Shown: one piece after another, positions 49,260-59,360 of the stretch
How the letters are laid out: each line of letters opens with the position of its first letter
How positions within the stretch are numbered: position 1 is the stretch's first letter
Source: Burkholderiales bacterium 8X
GTDB taxonomy: Bacteria; Pseudomonadota; Gammaproteobacteria; Burkholderiales; Burkholderiaceae_C
Assembly: GCA_902506565.1 (NCBI GenBank)
Contig: LR732703.1
Coordinates: forward strand, 2,032,125-2,096,124
Direction: 5' to 3'
Length of the DNA: 64,000 nt
Program-made: the position numbers and the translations under genes
The notes under the pieces: model-generated
What the model saw: only the letters and a program-made list of their open reading frames with translations
What the model was told of the DNA's origin: nothing
The model's database searches: none

Positions 49260-50464
49260 GAAAAGGCTCGTTCCTGGGTGAAGTTCACGATGCGCCGCGC
49301 GGCCTCGGTGCATTCGGCGGTGTCGGCCACGAGCGCCATGCGGATGCGGCCGCGGCCCGGATTGACGCCATTCGATTCGCGGGCCAGGTAGCTGCCGGGC
49401 AGCACCGTCACATTGTATTGAGCGTAAAGCGCGCGAGCGAAGGCTTCGTCGTCGCCTTGCCAGACCTCCGGCACGCCGGCCCACAGGTAGAAGCCGGCGT
49501 CGGGCAGCCGGACATCGAGCACCGGTTCGAGCAATGGCGTGACCGCCGCGAACTTGGCCCGGTAGAGCGCCCGGTTCTCGACGACATGGGCTTCATCGCC
49601 CCAGGCCGCGATGCTGGCGGCAGCCACGCTGCCGCTCATGGCGCTTCCGTGGTAGGTGCGATACAGGAGGAACGACTGGATGATGGCCGCATCGCCCGCG
49701 ACGAAGCCGCTTCGAAGGCCAGGCACGTTGCTGCGCTTGGAAAGCGAGGTGAGGGCGATCAGGTTCTTGAAGTCGCTCCGGCCGAGCTTCACGGCTGCTG
49801 CGAGGCTCCCGAGCGGGGCATCGTCCCGAAAGTAGATCTCGCTGTAGCACTCGTCCGCCGCGATCACGAACCCGTAGCGATCGGACAAGGCGAAGAGCTT
49901 CTGCCATTCTTCGATCGGCATCACGGCGCCGGTCGGGTTGCCCGGCGAGCACACGAACACCAGCTGCGTGTGCCTCCAGGTCTCTTCCGAAACCCCGTCC
50001 CAATCGACCGCGAAATTGCGCTCGGCGACGCTCGGTACATAGCTGGGCCGCGCACCCGCGAGCAGCGCCGCACCTTCGTAGATTTGATAGAACGGGTTGG
50101 GGGAAAGAACCACCGGCGCGTCGGCATCGCGGTCGACCACGGCCTGCGCCAAGGCAAAAAGGGCTTCGCGCGAACCATTGACCGGCAGCACCTGCGTGGC
50201 CGCATCGACCGCCAGCCCGTAACGCTTTTCGAGCCATGCGCTGAAAGCGCGGCGCAGCGCCGGCGTGCCCGCGGTGGCCGGATAGGCGGCCAGCGCATCG
50301 AGGTTGCTCGATAGGGCTTGCTTGATGAATTCGGGCGTGGGGTGCTTGGGTTCGCCGATGCCGAGGCTGATCGGCGCCAGGTCGGGGTTCGGCGCCACGT
50401 CGGCAAAAAGCCTGCGCAGCCGCTCGAAAGGGTAGGGCTGCAGTTGGTCGAGCAGGGGATTCAT
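49256..50464 (-). CDS. dapC: Succinyldiaminopimelate transaminase
   Basis: A 402-residue PLP-dependent class I/II aminotransferase. Landmarks: [51 protein letters not shown] (PLP-binding Asp) and [20 protein letters not shown], where Lys forms the Schiff base. The opening [15 protein letters not shown] is typical of the proteobacterial DapC. It heads the dapC-dapD-pilU-dapE-prmB-abcF run, all on the minus strand with very small gaps. Confidence 0.94.
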   Translation of the reverse strand: MNPLLDQLQPYPFERLRRLFADVAPNPDLAPISLGIGEPKHPTPEFIKQALSSNLDALAAYPATAGTPALRRAFSAWLEKRYGLAVDAATQVLPVNGSREALFALAQAVVDRDADAPVVLSPNPFYQIYEGAALLAGARPSYVPSVAERNFAVDWDGVSEETWRHTQLVFVCSPGNPTGAVMPIEEWQKLFALSDRYGFVIAADECYSEIYFRDDAPLGSLAAAVKLGRSDFKNLIALTSLSKRSNVPGLRSGFVAGDAAIIQSFLLYRTYHGSAMSGSVAAASIAAWGDEAHVVENRALYRAKFAAVTPLLEPVLDVRLPDAGFYLWAGVPEVWQGDDEAFARALYAQYNVTVLPGSYLARESNGVNPGRGRIRMALVADTAECTEAARRIVNFTQERAFS

Positions 50465-50593
50465 GAGGCGGGATTATCCGCGGCCGGGCATCGGCGGCCG
50501 CCGTCCGCAGCGAGGCTCGACCGACTACATCCGCCGATTCGCCGTTGCGCGAGCGTCGGAGAGATCCATCCATCAACCAGAGGAGTCCATCCC

Positions 50594-51361
50594 ATGGAGC
50601 AACGTTTTGTCGACCGTGTCGTGATCGTCACCGGAGCCGGGTCCGGCATCGGCGAGGCCACTGCCCGCCGCTTCTCGGCCGAGGGCGCATCGGTGGTGCT
50701 GGTCGGGGACCAGCGCGCCAAGCTGGATGCGCTCGCCGAACAGCTGCCGGCCGAACGAACGCTGGTGGCGCGCTGCGACGTGTCCAAGCCGCGCCAGGTC
50801 GAAGCCATGGTCGCGTCCGCAATCAAGCGCTTCGGCGGGCTCGATGTGCTGGTCAGCAATGCCGGGGTCGCGCCGGAAGGCTCGGTCGTGGAGGCGAGCG
50901 TCGACGACTGGGAGCGCACGCTGGCCGTCAACGCCGGTGGTGTCTTCCACGGTGCACGGGCCGCCATGCCGCACCTGATCGAGCGGGGCGGCTCGATCGT
51001 CAACACGGCCTCGGTGTCGGGGCTGGGCGGCGACTGGTCGCTCGCCTGCTACAACGCCTCGAAGGGCGCGATCGTCAACCTCACCCGATCGATGGCCCTG
51101 GATTTCGGGCCGCGCGGCGTCCGCGTCAACGCCGTCTGCCCGAGCTTGACCTTCACGCCGATGACCGCCGACATGAAGGGCAACCGCAAGCTGATGGCCA
51201 AGTTCAAGGAGCGCATTCCGCTCGGCCGCGGTGCGGAGCCGTCCGAAATCGCGGCCGTCATCGCCTTCCTTGCGAGCGACGACGCGAGCTTCGTGCATGG
51301 CGTGATGTTGCCGGTCGACGGCGGCCTGACCGCATCGAACGGGCAACCGCCGATGGGCTGA
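50594..51361 (+). CDS. Short-chain dehydrogenase/reductase (classical SDR)
   Basis: A 255-residue classical SDR. Coenzyme motif VIVTGAGSGIGEATARRFSA, structural VSNAGVAPEG, catalytic Ser in VNTASVSGLGG and YNASKGAIVN (Tyr, Lys), and C-terminal GVMLPVDGGLTASNGQPP. AGAGGAG lies 9 bases upstream. It resembles 3-oxoacyl-ACP reductases and sugar-alcohol dehydrogenases, but the substrate is open. It is divergent from dapC with 129 bp between; nothing metabolic adjoins it. Confidence 0.87.
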   Translation: MEQRFVDRVVIVTGAGSGIGEATARRFSAEGASVVLVGDQRAKLDALAEQLPAERTLVARCDVSKPRQVEAMVASAIKRFGGLDVLVSNAGVAPEGSVVEASVDDWERTLAVNAGGVFHGARAAMPHLIERGGSIVNTASVSGLGGDWSLACYNASKGAIVNLTRSMALDFGPRGVRVNAVCPSLTFTPMTADMKGNRKLMAKFKERIPLGRGAEPSEIAAVIAFLASDDASFVHGVMLPVDGGLTASNGQPPMG

Positions 51362-51490
51362 TCGAGCCTTCGTCGCCGTCGCGGTGCTTGCGTGCGCCGG
51401 CGCGCCATTCGTTGCCGCCATGGCGTAGAGTCCGCCGACGCGCAGAGGGGAGGCCGTACATCACGACCGGCTGCGCGAAGAAAGAAGCGC

Positions 51491-52390
51491 ATGAATACAT
51501 TGCGCGTACAGCGGCTCTGGACCGTGTCGGGCAGCGTCCTGGCCTTCGTCGCCCTTGCGGGCCTCGCTTCTTGGCTGGCGTCGAGCCGCCTCCAGATCGG
51601 CCCGGCGCTCTACCTGTTCGGAGGCCTGCTGCAGCCGGCGTCGCTCGCCATCGTGTCGGTGGTCGGCGCCCGGTTTCGGCGGCGCGCCCTGCAACCGGTC
51701 GAGTTCTGGTGGGTGTTGCTGCTGTCGCTCGCGCTGCAGGGCCTCGTCTTCGACCGCGTGTTGCTCTGGCGAACGAATGGCGAACTCGGCGCGCTCGACA
51801 TCTGGGACGCCATGGCGTTTTTCGGCCTGTTGAGTGCCTTCGTTCTGGCCGCGACGGAATGCCTGCTTCGCCGTCGGCATGCCGAGGATCGTCTGGCCGA
51901 GGAACGGGACGGGCCGAACAGCGAGGCCCCGACCCGATCGACCCGATCGATGGTCGGCCAGTACCTTTGGCGGCTGACGCTGGTGATCGGCGCCTCCGCG
52001 GCGATCCTGGCCGCCATGCAGGAGACCACACCCCACGCCCGAGACCCCCGGCCGCTTTTCCTGCATCTGGCCATCGTGTCGATGATGCTCGCCGCCAGCC
52101 TCGATCTGAGGCGAACCCAGGGGCGCGGTCTCGGGCTGGCCGAATGGGCAGTGGCGGCGCTGCTATCGTGGCTCGCCTGGCTGCCGACCGTGCTGGTCGC
52201 GAAGCTGGCGACCGGACAGTGGCTCGGGCATCCATCGATCTTCGAGCCCGCGGGACTTGCCTCGATGCTGAGCCTGGTGGCCGTCACCGGCATCGCGGTT
52301 GGCCTGACCGAATCCTTCTTGCGCCTGGCACCTCGAAGCGCCCTCGCGCGCGACCCTTCGATGCCGTCCGAAGTCCCTACAACTTCTTGA
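51491..52390 (+). CDS. Multi-pass membrane protein of unknown function
   Basis: Not a recognised family. A 299-residue protein with about eight hydrophobic helices arranged in two similar sets of four; examples are VSGSVLAFVALAGLASWLAS, FWWVLLLSLALQGLVFDRVL, LTLVIGASAAILAAMQET and LASMLSLVAVTGIAVGLTES. A cytoplasmic charged loop (RRRHAEDRLAEERDGPNSEA) separates the halves. Its last 14 bases overlap the end of argA tail-to-tail. Confidence 0.65.
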   Translation: MNTLRVQRLWTVSGSVLAFVALAGLASWLASSRLQIGPALYLFGGLLQPASLAIVSVVGARFRRRALQPVEFWWVLLLSLALQGLVFDRVLLWRTNGELGALDIWDAMAFFGLLSAFVLAATECLLRRRHAEDRLAEERDGPNSEAPTRSTRSMVGQYLWRLTLVIGASAAILAAMQETTPHARDPRPLFLHLAIVSMMLAASLDLRRTQGRGLGLAEWAVAALLSWLAWLPTVLVAKLATGQWLGHPSIFEPAGLASMLSLVAVTGIAVGLTESFLRLAPRSALARDPSMPSEVPTTS

Positions 52391-53726
52391 CCAGCACCTG
52401 GCTCTTTCGATCCCAGTTGTACTTTCGCTTGCGGGCTTCGGGCAGCCAATCCGGGTTGACCTGCTGGAAGCCACGCCGCAGGAACCAGTGCATGGTGCGG
52501 GTGGTCAGCACGAAGATGCTTTCGAAGCCGCTCGCCTTGGCGCGCTGCTCGATGCGCTTCAGGATCCGCTCGCCATCGCCTTGCGATTGCGACTGCGGCG
52601 ATACGGTGAGCGCCGCCATCTCCGCGGTCCTCGCCTCCGGGTACGGATAGAGGGCCGCGCAGCCGAAGATCACGCCGTCGTGCTCGATCACGGTGTACTG
52701 GCCGATGTCGCGCTCGATCTCGGTGCGGCTGCGCTTCACCAGCGTTCCGTCTCGCTCGAACGGTTCGATCAGCTGCAGGATGCCGCCGATATCGTCCGCC
52801 GTCGCTTCGCGCAGCGACTCGAGCTTCTCGTCGATGACCATGGTGCCGATGCCGTCGTGCACGTAGACCTCGAGCAGCAGCGAGCCATCCACCGCGAACG
52901 GCAGGATGTGGCTGCGCTCGACGCCGCCCTCGCAGGCCTTCACGCAATGCTGCAGGTAGAACGCGGTGTCGGTCGGCCGTTGGGCCGGCGGCAGCGCTTC
53001 GAGCAGCTTTTTGGCGGTGTCGAGCGGAAGCTCGGTGTCGATCGGGTTGTCTTCCGAGATCGGATGGGCGGTATCGAGCGGAATGCCCGGAACCTCCGTC
53101 AGGAAAATCAGCTTGTCCGCCTGGATCGAGATGGCGACGCTGGTCGCGACTTCTTCCATGGTGAGGTTGAAGGCTTCGCCGGTCGGCGAAAAGCCGAAGG
53201 GCGACATCAGCACCATCGCGCCGAAGTCGAGTGCTCGCCGGATGCCGGCCGCATCGACCTTGCGCACCAGGCCGGAATGCTGGAAGTCGATGCCGTCGAC
53301 CACGCCGACCGGCCGCGCGGTGATGAAGTTGCCGGAGATCATCCGCACTGTGGAGCCGGCCATCGGGGTGTTCGGCAGGCCCTGGCTGAAGGCGGCCTCG
53401 ATTTCGTAGCGCAGCTGGCCGGCGGCCTCTTGCGCGCAATCGAGCGCGACTTCGTCGGTGATCCGCATGCCGTGCGAATAGCGCGCCTGGTGGCCCTTGG
53501 CGCGAAGTTGCTCGTTGACCTGCGGCCGGAAGCCGTGGACCAGCACCACCTGCACGCCCATGCTCTGGATCAGCGCCAGGTCCTGCGCGATGTTCTGCAG
53601 CTTGCCTGCCGCGATCGCTTCGCCGGCGATCGCGACCACGAAGGTCTTGCCGCGATGCATGTGGATGTAGGGCGCCACCGAGCGAAACCACGGGACGAAG
53701 GTGAAGTTGAAAACGGGGGTGTTCAT
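52377..53726 (-). CDS. argA: Amino-acid N-acetyltransferase (N-acetylglutamate synthase)
   Basis: A 449-residue fused enzyme that acetylates glutamate, the first step of arginine synthesis. The N-terminal amino-acid-kinase-like domain (about 20-295; GKTFVVAIAGEAIAAGKLQN, VVLVHGFRPQVNEQL) senses arginine; the C-terminal GNAT domain (about 300-449) has ATADDIGGILQLIEPFERDG and the acetyl-CoA loop SQSQGDGERILKRIE. Length matches the proteobacterial ArgA. Divergent from hrpA with 63 bp between starts; no clear ribosome site. Confidence 0.94.
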   Translation of the reverse strand: MNTPVFNFTFVPWFRSVAPYIHMHRGKTFVVAIAGEAIAAGKLQNIAQDLALIQSMGVQVVLVHGFRPQVNEQLRAKGHQARYSHGMRITDEVALDCAQEAAGQLRYEIEAAFSQGLPNTPMAGSTVRMISGNFITARPVGVVDGIDFQHSGLVRKVDAAGIRRALDFGAMVLMSPFGFSPTGEAFNLTMEEVATSVAISIQADKLIFLTEVPGIPLDTAHPISEDNPIDTELPLDTAKKLLEALPPAQRPTDTAFYLQHCVKACEGGVERSHILPFAVDGSLLLEVYVHDGIGTMVIDEKLESLREATADDIGGILQLIEPFERDGTLVKRSRTEIERDIGQYTVIEHDGVIFGCAALYPYPEARTAEMAALTVSPQSQSQGDGERILKRIEQRAKASGFESIFVLTTRTMHWFLRRGFQQVNPDWLPEARKRKYNWDRKSQVLVKKL

Positions 53727-53789
53727 GAAGGGGAAAACGGTAGCGCCCGGGCGGAAAAGGCGAATTCTCGGCGAATAATCGGCAGGTTC

Positions 53790-56700
53790 ATGAGTTCCAT
53801 TCCAACGCGAAGCGCCTCGCCCGTTCCCGGACCCGGTCCTGCACTCGACATCACCTTTCCGGAGGGGCTGCCGGTCTCGGCCCGGCGGCAGGAGATCATG
53901 GATGCGATCCAGGCGCACCAGGTGGTCATCGTCTGCGGCGAGACCGGCTCGGGCAAGACCACCCAGCTGCCGAAGATCGCGCTGTCGCTCGGCCGCGGCA
54001 AGCTCAACGCCGCGCCGGGCAAGGGCCGGCTCATCGGCCACACCCAGCCGCGTCGCATCGCCGCGTCGTCGGTCGCCAAGCGAATCGCGGAAGAGCTGAA
54101 GACGCCGCTCGGCGACGTCGTCGGCTTTAAGGTCCGCTTCCAGGATCGCCTCTCGCGCGATGCCTCGGTCAAGCTCATGACCGACGGCATCCTGCTCGCC
54201 GAGACCCAGACCGATCCGCTGTTGAAGGCCTACGACACGCTCATCATCGACGAGGCGCACGAGCGTTCGCTCAACATCGATTTCCTGCTGGGTTACCTGC
54301 GCGAAATCCTGCCGAGGCGGCCGGACCTCAAGGTGGTGGTGACCTCGGCGACGATCGATGCCGACCGCTTCGCCCAGCATTTCGCATCCGCCCGCGGGCC
54401 GGCGCCGATCATCTACGTATCGGGCCGCACCTTTCCGGTCGAGCAGCGCTGGCGGCCGTTCGAGGAATCGCGAGACCACGACCTGAACGACGCCATCGCC
54501 GATGCGGTCGACGAGCTGTGGCGCGATCCGCACAACGCGGGCGACATCCTGGTCTTCCTGCCGGGCGAGCGCGAAATCCGCGAGGCGGCGGATCATCTCC
54601 GGCGGCATCTGAGTCATCAACCGGTGCTGCGCAACGCCGAGGTGCTGCCGCTGTTTGCGCGCCTGTCGCAGGCCGAGCAGGATCGCATCTTCGACGGCCA
54701 TTCGGGCCGCCGGATCGTGCTGGCCACCAACGTGGCCGAGACCTCGCTCACGGTTCCGGGCATCCGCTACGTGATCGACACCGGCACCGCACGGGTCAAG
54801 CGCTACAGCTTCCGCAGCAAGGTGGAGCAGCTGCTGGTCGAGCCGGTCAGCCAGGCCGCCGCCAACCAGCGCGCCGGCCGCTGCGGCCGGGTCGCCAACG
54901 GCATCTGCATCCGGCTCTACGACGAGGAAGACTTCGCGAAGCGGCCGCGCTTCACCGATCCGGAAATCCTGCGCTCGTCGCTCGCCGGCGTGATCCTGCG
55001 GATGAAATCGCTGCACCTCGGCGATGTCGAGCGCTTTCCGTTCCTGGAGCCGCCGCAGCGCCGGGCGATCGCGGACGGCTACCAGCTCTTGAACGAACTG
55101 GGTGCGGTGGACGATGCCAACGAGCTGACCGACACCGGACGCGAGCTTGCCAAGCTGCCGCTCGATCCGCGGGTCGGCCGGATGATCCTGGAGGCACGGG
55201 AGCGCCGGGCGCTCGACGAGGTGCTGGTGATCGCCAGTGCATTGAGCGTGCAGGATGTTCGCGATCGCCCGCTGGAGGCGCAGCAGCAGGCCGACCAGGC
55301 GCACGCCAAGTTCGACGATGAAAAAAGCGAGTTCAGCGGCTACCTGACGCTTTGGAAGTGGCTGCAGGATGCCCGCGGCGGACACGCGCCCGCCAATCGG
55401 CGCGAGATGCAGGCGGCGAGTTCCGGGCCGCGGCGCGCGAATGCCGCAGTGCTGCCGGTGGCGCAGCGCATGCAGAAGCCGGTCCCGGCCGTGCCGGCCC
55501 CGGCGGCCCCGACGCCCGAAGGGGCGAGCGGCCACAAGCTCAGCAACCGCCAGTACGAGCAGCTGCTGCGGGCCAACTTCATCAACGTGCGGCGCGTTCG
55601 CGAATGGCGCGACATCCATTCGCAGCTGCTCACGGTGGTGACCGAGCACCGCTGGCGGATCGATGCGCCGGCGGCGAGCTACGAGGCCATCCACCTTTCG
55701 ATGCTGGCCGGCTTGCTCGGCAATATCGGCTGGAAGCCGGAGGACGACGATGCCTACCTCGGCGCGCGCGGCATCAAGTTCTACCGGCATCCGGGTGCGC
55801 ACCTGCGCAAGAAGCCGGGACGCTGGATCGTGGCGGCCGAGCTGGTCGAAACCACGCGGCTCTTCGGCCGGGGCATCGCCAACATCGAACCGCAGTGGCT
55901 CGAAGACGTCGCGGGCCACCTCCTGAAGAAGCAGTTGCTCGACCCGCACTGGGAAAAGAAGAGCGCGCAGGTCATGGCGCTGGAGCGCGCCACGCTTTAC
56001 GGACTGGTGGTCTACAGCGGACGACGGGTCGACTTCAGCCGGGTCGATCCGATCGCGGCGCGCGAGCTCTTCATCCGCGAAGCGCTGGTCGGGGGGCAGT
56101 GGGAAAGCCGGCTGCCGTTCCTGGCGGCCAATCGCAAGCTGGTGCGCGAGGTCGAAGGGCTCGAGCACAAGTCGCGCCGCCAGGACGTGCTGGTGGACGA
56201 CGAACTGATCTACGCCTTCTACGATGCCCAGCTGCCGCCCGAAGTGTGGAGCGGCACGACCTTCGAGCATTGGTACCGCACCCAGTCTGCCGGCCAGCCC
56301 CGGCTCCTGTACCTGACCCGCGACGAGCTGATGCGCCACACGGCCGCCGGCATCACGACCCAGTCGTTTCCGCCGACGGTGCGCCTGGGTGGCGTCGACT
56401 GCGCCGCCACCTACCTGCACGAGCCCGGCGACCCGAAGGACGGGCTGACGGTGACGGTGCCGATCTTCGTCCTCAACCAGGTGAGCGAGGACCGCGGCGA
56501 GTGGCTGGTGAGCGGCATGCTGAAGGACAAGATCCAGGCGCTGTTAAAGAGCCTGCCGCAGAAGCCGCGGGCCCGCTTGGTGCCGCTGCCCGAATCTGCT
56601 GCGAGGCTGGCCGAGGCGCTGTCCGCGCCCGAGGTCTTCGGCGCCGGTTCCCTGGTGGACGTCCTGTTGAAGCGGGTGCGCGAAGAAACCGGGCTCGACG

Positions 56701-57830
56701 TGAAGCGCGCCGACTTCAAGCTCGACATGCTGCCGCCGCATCTCTTCATGAACCTTCGGGTGGTGGACGAACACGGCCGCCAACTCGGCATGGGGCGCAG
56801 CCTCGGCGCGCTGAAAGCCGAGCTCGGCGCCCAGGCGCGCGGCGCCTTCCAGGCGCTGGCGGGGCTCAAGATGGAGGGCGGCACCAGTAGGGCGCAACCC
56901 GCACCGGGCGCCGCGGCCGCAGAGCCGCAGCAGGCGAAATCGACACCGGCGCCCCGCGCGTCGAGTCCGGCGGTCGCGACAGCCGAACGCCATACCGCAT
57001 GGACCTTCGGCGAGCTGCCGGAGCTGATGGAAGTCCGGCGCGGCGCGCAGTCGCTGGTGGGCTTCCCGGCGCTGATCGATCACGGCGACTCGGTGGGGAT
57101 CGAGGTGTTCGACGAACCGGCAGTGGCCGCGGAGCGGCATCGAGGCGGCCTCGGGCGGCTGTTCGCGCTGCAGATCAAGGACGCCATCAAATACCTGGAA
57201 AAAAACATTCCCGACCTGCAGAAAAGCGCGGTTGCCTTCATGCCGCTCGGCACGGCCGAGGAACTTCGGTCGCAGATCGTCCAGGTCGCGATCGATCGGG
57301 CGTTTCTCCAGGAGCCGTTGCCGGCGGACGAGCCATCGTTCAAGCGCCGGCTGGAGGAAGGCCGCGGACGACTCACCTTGATCGCCAACGAGGTCGGGCG
57401 GCTGGCGGGCAGCATCCTGGTCGAGTACGCGGCGGCGCTCCGGAAAATCAAGGACGGCAAGTCGCACGCAGAGGCTGCGGCCGACGCCTCGCAGCAACTC
57501 CAGCGTTTGGTCGGCAAGCGCTTCATCGCCGAAACCCCTTGGCCTCGGCTGCAGCACTTCGTCCGCTACCTGAAGGGCATCGCACTGCGCTTCGACAAGC
57601 TGCGCGCCGACCCGGCCCGGGACGCGCAGCGCATGGCCGAGCTGCGCCCTTACGAGCAGAAATTCTGGCGGCTGGTGGCAGAGCGCAAGGGCGCGATCGA
57701 CGACCGGATGCTGGACTTTCGCTACTTGCTCGAAGAACTGCGGATCAGCTTCTTCGCCCAGGAACTGCGTACCCCGCAGCCGGTGAGCGTGAAGCGGCTC
57801 GAGAAGCTCTGGGCACAGCTGGACGCTTGA
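53790..57830 (+). CDS. hrpA: DEAH-box ATP-dependent RNA helicase HrpA
   Basis: A 1346-residue helicase. Motif I VVIVCGETGSGKTTQLPKIA, motif II LIIDEAHERSLNID, motif III VVVTSATIDADRF, motif V VLATNVAETSLTVPGIRYVI and motif VI QRAGRCGRVANG are intact. The OB-fold and long C-terminal DUF3418 region follow, with low-complexity Ala/Pro inserts at about 560-585 and 1030-1065. HrpA resolves stalled ribosomes and processes mRNA. The ATG at 53790 has CAGG just upstream. A strong terminator follows. Confidence 0.95.
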   Translation: MSSIPTRSASPVPGPGPALDITFPEGLPVSARRQEIMDAIQAHQVVIVCGETGSGKTTQLPKIALSLGRGKLNAAPGKGRLIGHTQPRRIAASSVAKRIAEELKTPLGDVVGFKVRFQDRLSRDASVKLMTDGILLAETQTDPLLKAYDTLIIDEAHERSLNIDFLLGYLREILPRRPDLKVVVTSATIDADRFAQHFASARGPAPIIYVSGRTFPVEQRWRPFEESRDHDLNDAIADAVDELWRDPHNAGDILVFLPGEREIREAADHLRRHLSHQPVLRNAEVLPLFARLSQAEQDRIFDGHSGRRIVLATNVAETSLTVPGIRYVIDTGTARVKRYSFRSKVEQLLVEPVSQAAANQRAGRCGRVANGICIRLYDEEDFAKRPRFTDPEILRSSLAGVILRMKSLHLGDVERFPFLEPPQRRAIADGYQLLNELGAVDDANELTDTGRELAKLPLDPRVGRMILEARERRALDEVLVIASALSVQDVRDRPLEAQQQADQAHAKFDDEKSEFSGYLTLWKWLQDARGGHAPANRREMQAASSGPRRANAAVLPVAQRMQKPVPAVPAPAAPTPEGASGHKLSNRQYEQLLRANFINVRRVREWRDIHSQLLTVVTEHRWRIDAPAASYEAIHLSMLAGLLGNIGWKPEDDDAYLGARGIKFYRHPGAHLRKKPGRWIVAAELVETTRLFGRGIANIEPQWLEDVAGHLLKKQLLDPHWEKKSAQVMALERATLYGLVVYSGRRVDFSRVDPIAARELFIREALVGGQWESRLPFLAANRKLVREVEGLEHKSRRQDVLVDDELIYAFYDAQLPPEVWSGTTFEHWYRTQSAGQPRLLYLTRDELMRHTAAGITTQSFPPTVRLGGVDCAATYLHEPGDPKDGLTVTVPIFVLNQVSEDRGEWLVSGMLKDKIQALLKSLPQKPRARLVPLPESAARLAEALSAPEVFGAGSLVDVLLKRVREETGLDVKRADFKLDMLPPHLFMNLRVVDEHGRQLGMGRSLGALKAELGAQARGAFQALAGLKMEGGTSRAQPAPGAAAAEPQQAKSTPAPRASSPAVATAERHTAWTFGELPELMEVRRGAQSLVGFPALIDHGDSVGIEVFDEPAVAAERHRGGLGRLFALQIKDAIKYLEKNIPDLQKSAVAFMPLGTAEELRSQIVQVAIDRAFLQEPLPADEPSFKRRLEEGRGRLTLIANEVGRLAGSILVEYAAALRKIKDGKSHAEAAADASQQLQRLVGKRFIAETPWPRLQHFVRYLKGIALRFDKLRADPARDAQRMAELRPYEQKFWRLVAERKGAIDDRMLDFRYLLEELRISFFAQELRTPQPVSVKRLEKLWAQLDA

Positions 57831-57857
57831 GCGTCCTCTCGGCAGCGCCAGCCACAA

Positions 57858-57882
57858 AAAAACCCGCCGGCGGCGGGTTTTT
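57858..57882 (+). terminator. Intrinsic terminator after hrpA
   Basis: AAAAACCCGCC and GGCGGGTTTTT pair perfectly around a 3-base loop and end in a T-run. It lies 28 bp after the hrpA stop. The symmetric A/T tails make it bidirectional, so it can also stop minus-strand transcripts from the DUF3309 gene. Confidence 0.93.
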
Positions 57883-57902
57883 CGAAGAGCGATGGCAGCG
57901 GG

Positions 57903-58061
57903 CTATATGCGGCCCATGACCAGCAGCACGATCACGACGATCAGCACCAGGCCCAGGCCGCCGCTCGGACCATATCCCCAGCTGCGGCTGTGACCCCAGG
58001 TCGGCAATGCGCCGACCAGCAGCAAGATGAGGATGACCAGCAGGATGAGTGAAAGGGACAT
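57903..58061 (-). CDS. DUF3309 family small membrane protein (52 aa)
   Basis: A 52-residue peptide: hydrophobic helix (SLILLVILILLLVGALP), central TWGHSRSWGYGPSGG, and a second hydrophobic helix (LGLVLIVVIVLLVMG). This two-helix layout with the W-rich glycine linker is the DUF3309 pattern. TAGGAG lies 6 bases before the ATG, a very good ribosome site. Function unknown; these peptides are frequent next to stress genes in proteobacteria. It shares the bidirectional terminator with hrpA. Confidence 0.85.
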   Translation of the reverse strand: MSLSLILLVILILLLVGALPTWGHSRSWGYGPSGGLGLVLIVVIVLLVMGRI

Positions 58062-58172
58062 GGACTTCTCCTAAAGACTTGCTGTTATGAAGTCTCGATG
58101 TTCGATGCCCATGCAGCTGAGCACCGAGGGAATCCGCGCCCTCGGCCGGTCAGGCCTGTCCTATAAAGCGTG

Positions 58173-59360
58173 TCAGAGTTGCGCCAGCCTGCCGAGTGCG
58201 GCCTGCAGGGTCTCATCCTTCTTGGCGAAGCAGAAGCGCACCACCCGCTGGTCGAAGCCATCGGCATAGAAGGCCGAGAGCGGTATCGCGGCCACCCCGA
58301 CCTCGGTCGTGAGCCATTGGCAGAACGCCGCCTCGCCCAGGTCGCTGACGGCGCTGATGTCTACGCACTGGAAGTAGCTGCCTTCGCTCGGAAGCAGCCG
58401 TAGCCGCGTCTTGCGCAGACCCTCGGCGAAGAGGTCGCGCTTGCGCTGATAGAAGGCCGGCAAGTCTTGATAGGGCGCCGGATCCGACATGAAGCGTGCC
58501 AGCGCGTGCTGCATCGGCGTGTTGACCGTGAACACGTTGAACTGATGCACCTTCCGGAACTCGGCCATGAGCGCGGCCGGTGCCGCCACGTAGCCGACCT
58601 TCCAGCCGGTGACGTGATAGGTCTTGCCGAAGCTGCTGACGATGAAGCTGCGCGCGGCGAGATTCCGCAGGCGCGCTGCGCTTTCGTGGCGCGCCGGCGC
58701 GTAGACCATGTGCTCATACACCTCGTCGCTGATCACCAGCACCTCGGTGGGTGCCAGCAGCTCCTCGAGCCGGCGCATCTCGGCCGCGGCCCAGATGGTG
58801 GCGCTGGGGTTGTGGGGCGTATTGATGATGATGGCGCGGGTCCGCGGCGACAGGGCGGCGGCGATCCGGTCGAAGTCCGGCCTGAAGCTGCCGGCCGTGA
58901 GCGGAACCCGCACGATGCTGCCGCCGGCGAGTTCGATATTGGGCGCGTAGCTGTCGTAGCAGGGCTCCAGCACGATCACCTCGTCGCCGGGCCGCACGAC
59001 GGCAAGGATGGCCGTGATGATGGCCTGGGTGGCGCCGGCCGTGATGGTGATCTCGCTGGCCGGATCGTAGCGATGGCCGTAGAGCGATTCGATCTTGTCG
59101 GCCACGGCCTGCCGGAGCGCCGGGACGCCGGGCATCGGCGGGTACTGGTTGTGTCCCGCGGCCATCGCGTCGGTGACGGCCTGCAGCAGCTGCGGGTCGC
59201 AGTCGAAGTCCGGGAAGCCCTGGCCGAGGTTGACCGCGTTCCTCTCGGCGGCCAAGGCCGACATGACCGTGAAGATCGTGGTGCCGACATGCGGCAGCTT
59301 GGTTTCGATGTGCGGTGTGCGGGGTGCGGCGACTTCGGCGCTCGTGGCGACAGTGTTCAC
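58173..59360 (-). CDS. PLP-dependent aminotransferase, methionine-aminotransferase-like (YbdL type)
   Basis: A 395-residue class I/II aminotransferase. Opening SKLPHVGTTIFTVMSALAAE is KLPHVGTTIFTVMSALAAE here, then NLGQGFPDFDCDP; PLP site YDSYAPNIE, NTPHNPSATIW, VISDEVYEHMVY, and the Schiff-base Lys in VSSFGKTYHVTGWKVGYVAA. These are features of YbdL/kynurenine-aminotransferase-type enzymes that act on methionine and aromatic amino acids. It starts at GTG in a GTGA overlap with the CysB-like regulator, linking it to sulfur metabolism. Confidence 0.85.
   Translation of the reverse strand: MNTVATSAEVAAPRTPHIETKLPHVGTTIFTVMSALAAERNAVNLGQGFPDFDCDPQLLQAVTDAMAAGHNQYPPMPGVPALRQAVADKIESLYGHRYDPASEITITAGATQAIITAILAVVRPGDEVIVLEPCYDSYAPNIELAGGSIVRVPLTAGSFRPDFDRIAAALSPRTRAIIINTPHNPSATIWAAAEMRRLEELLAPTEVLVISDEVYEHMVYAPARHESAARLRNLAARSFIVSSFGKTYHVTGWKVGYVAAPAALMAEFRKVHQFNVFTVNTPMQHALARFMSDPAPYQDLPAFYQRKRDLFAEGLRKTRLRLLPSEGSYFQCVDISAVSDLGEAAFCQWLTTEVGVAAIPLSAFYADGFDQRVVRFCFAKKDETLQAALGRLAQL

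Noticed and set aside
52488-53789. Open frame reading in phase into hrpA from far upstream
   Set aside because: The segment before 53790 is antisense to argA; HrpA family members begin at the ATG called here.
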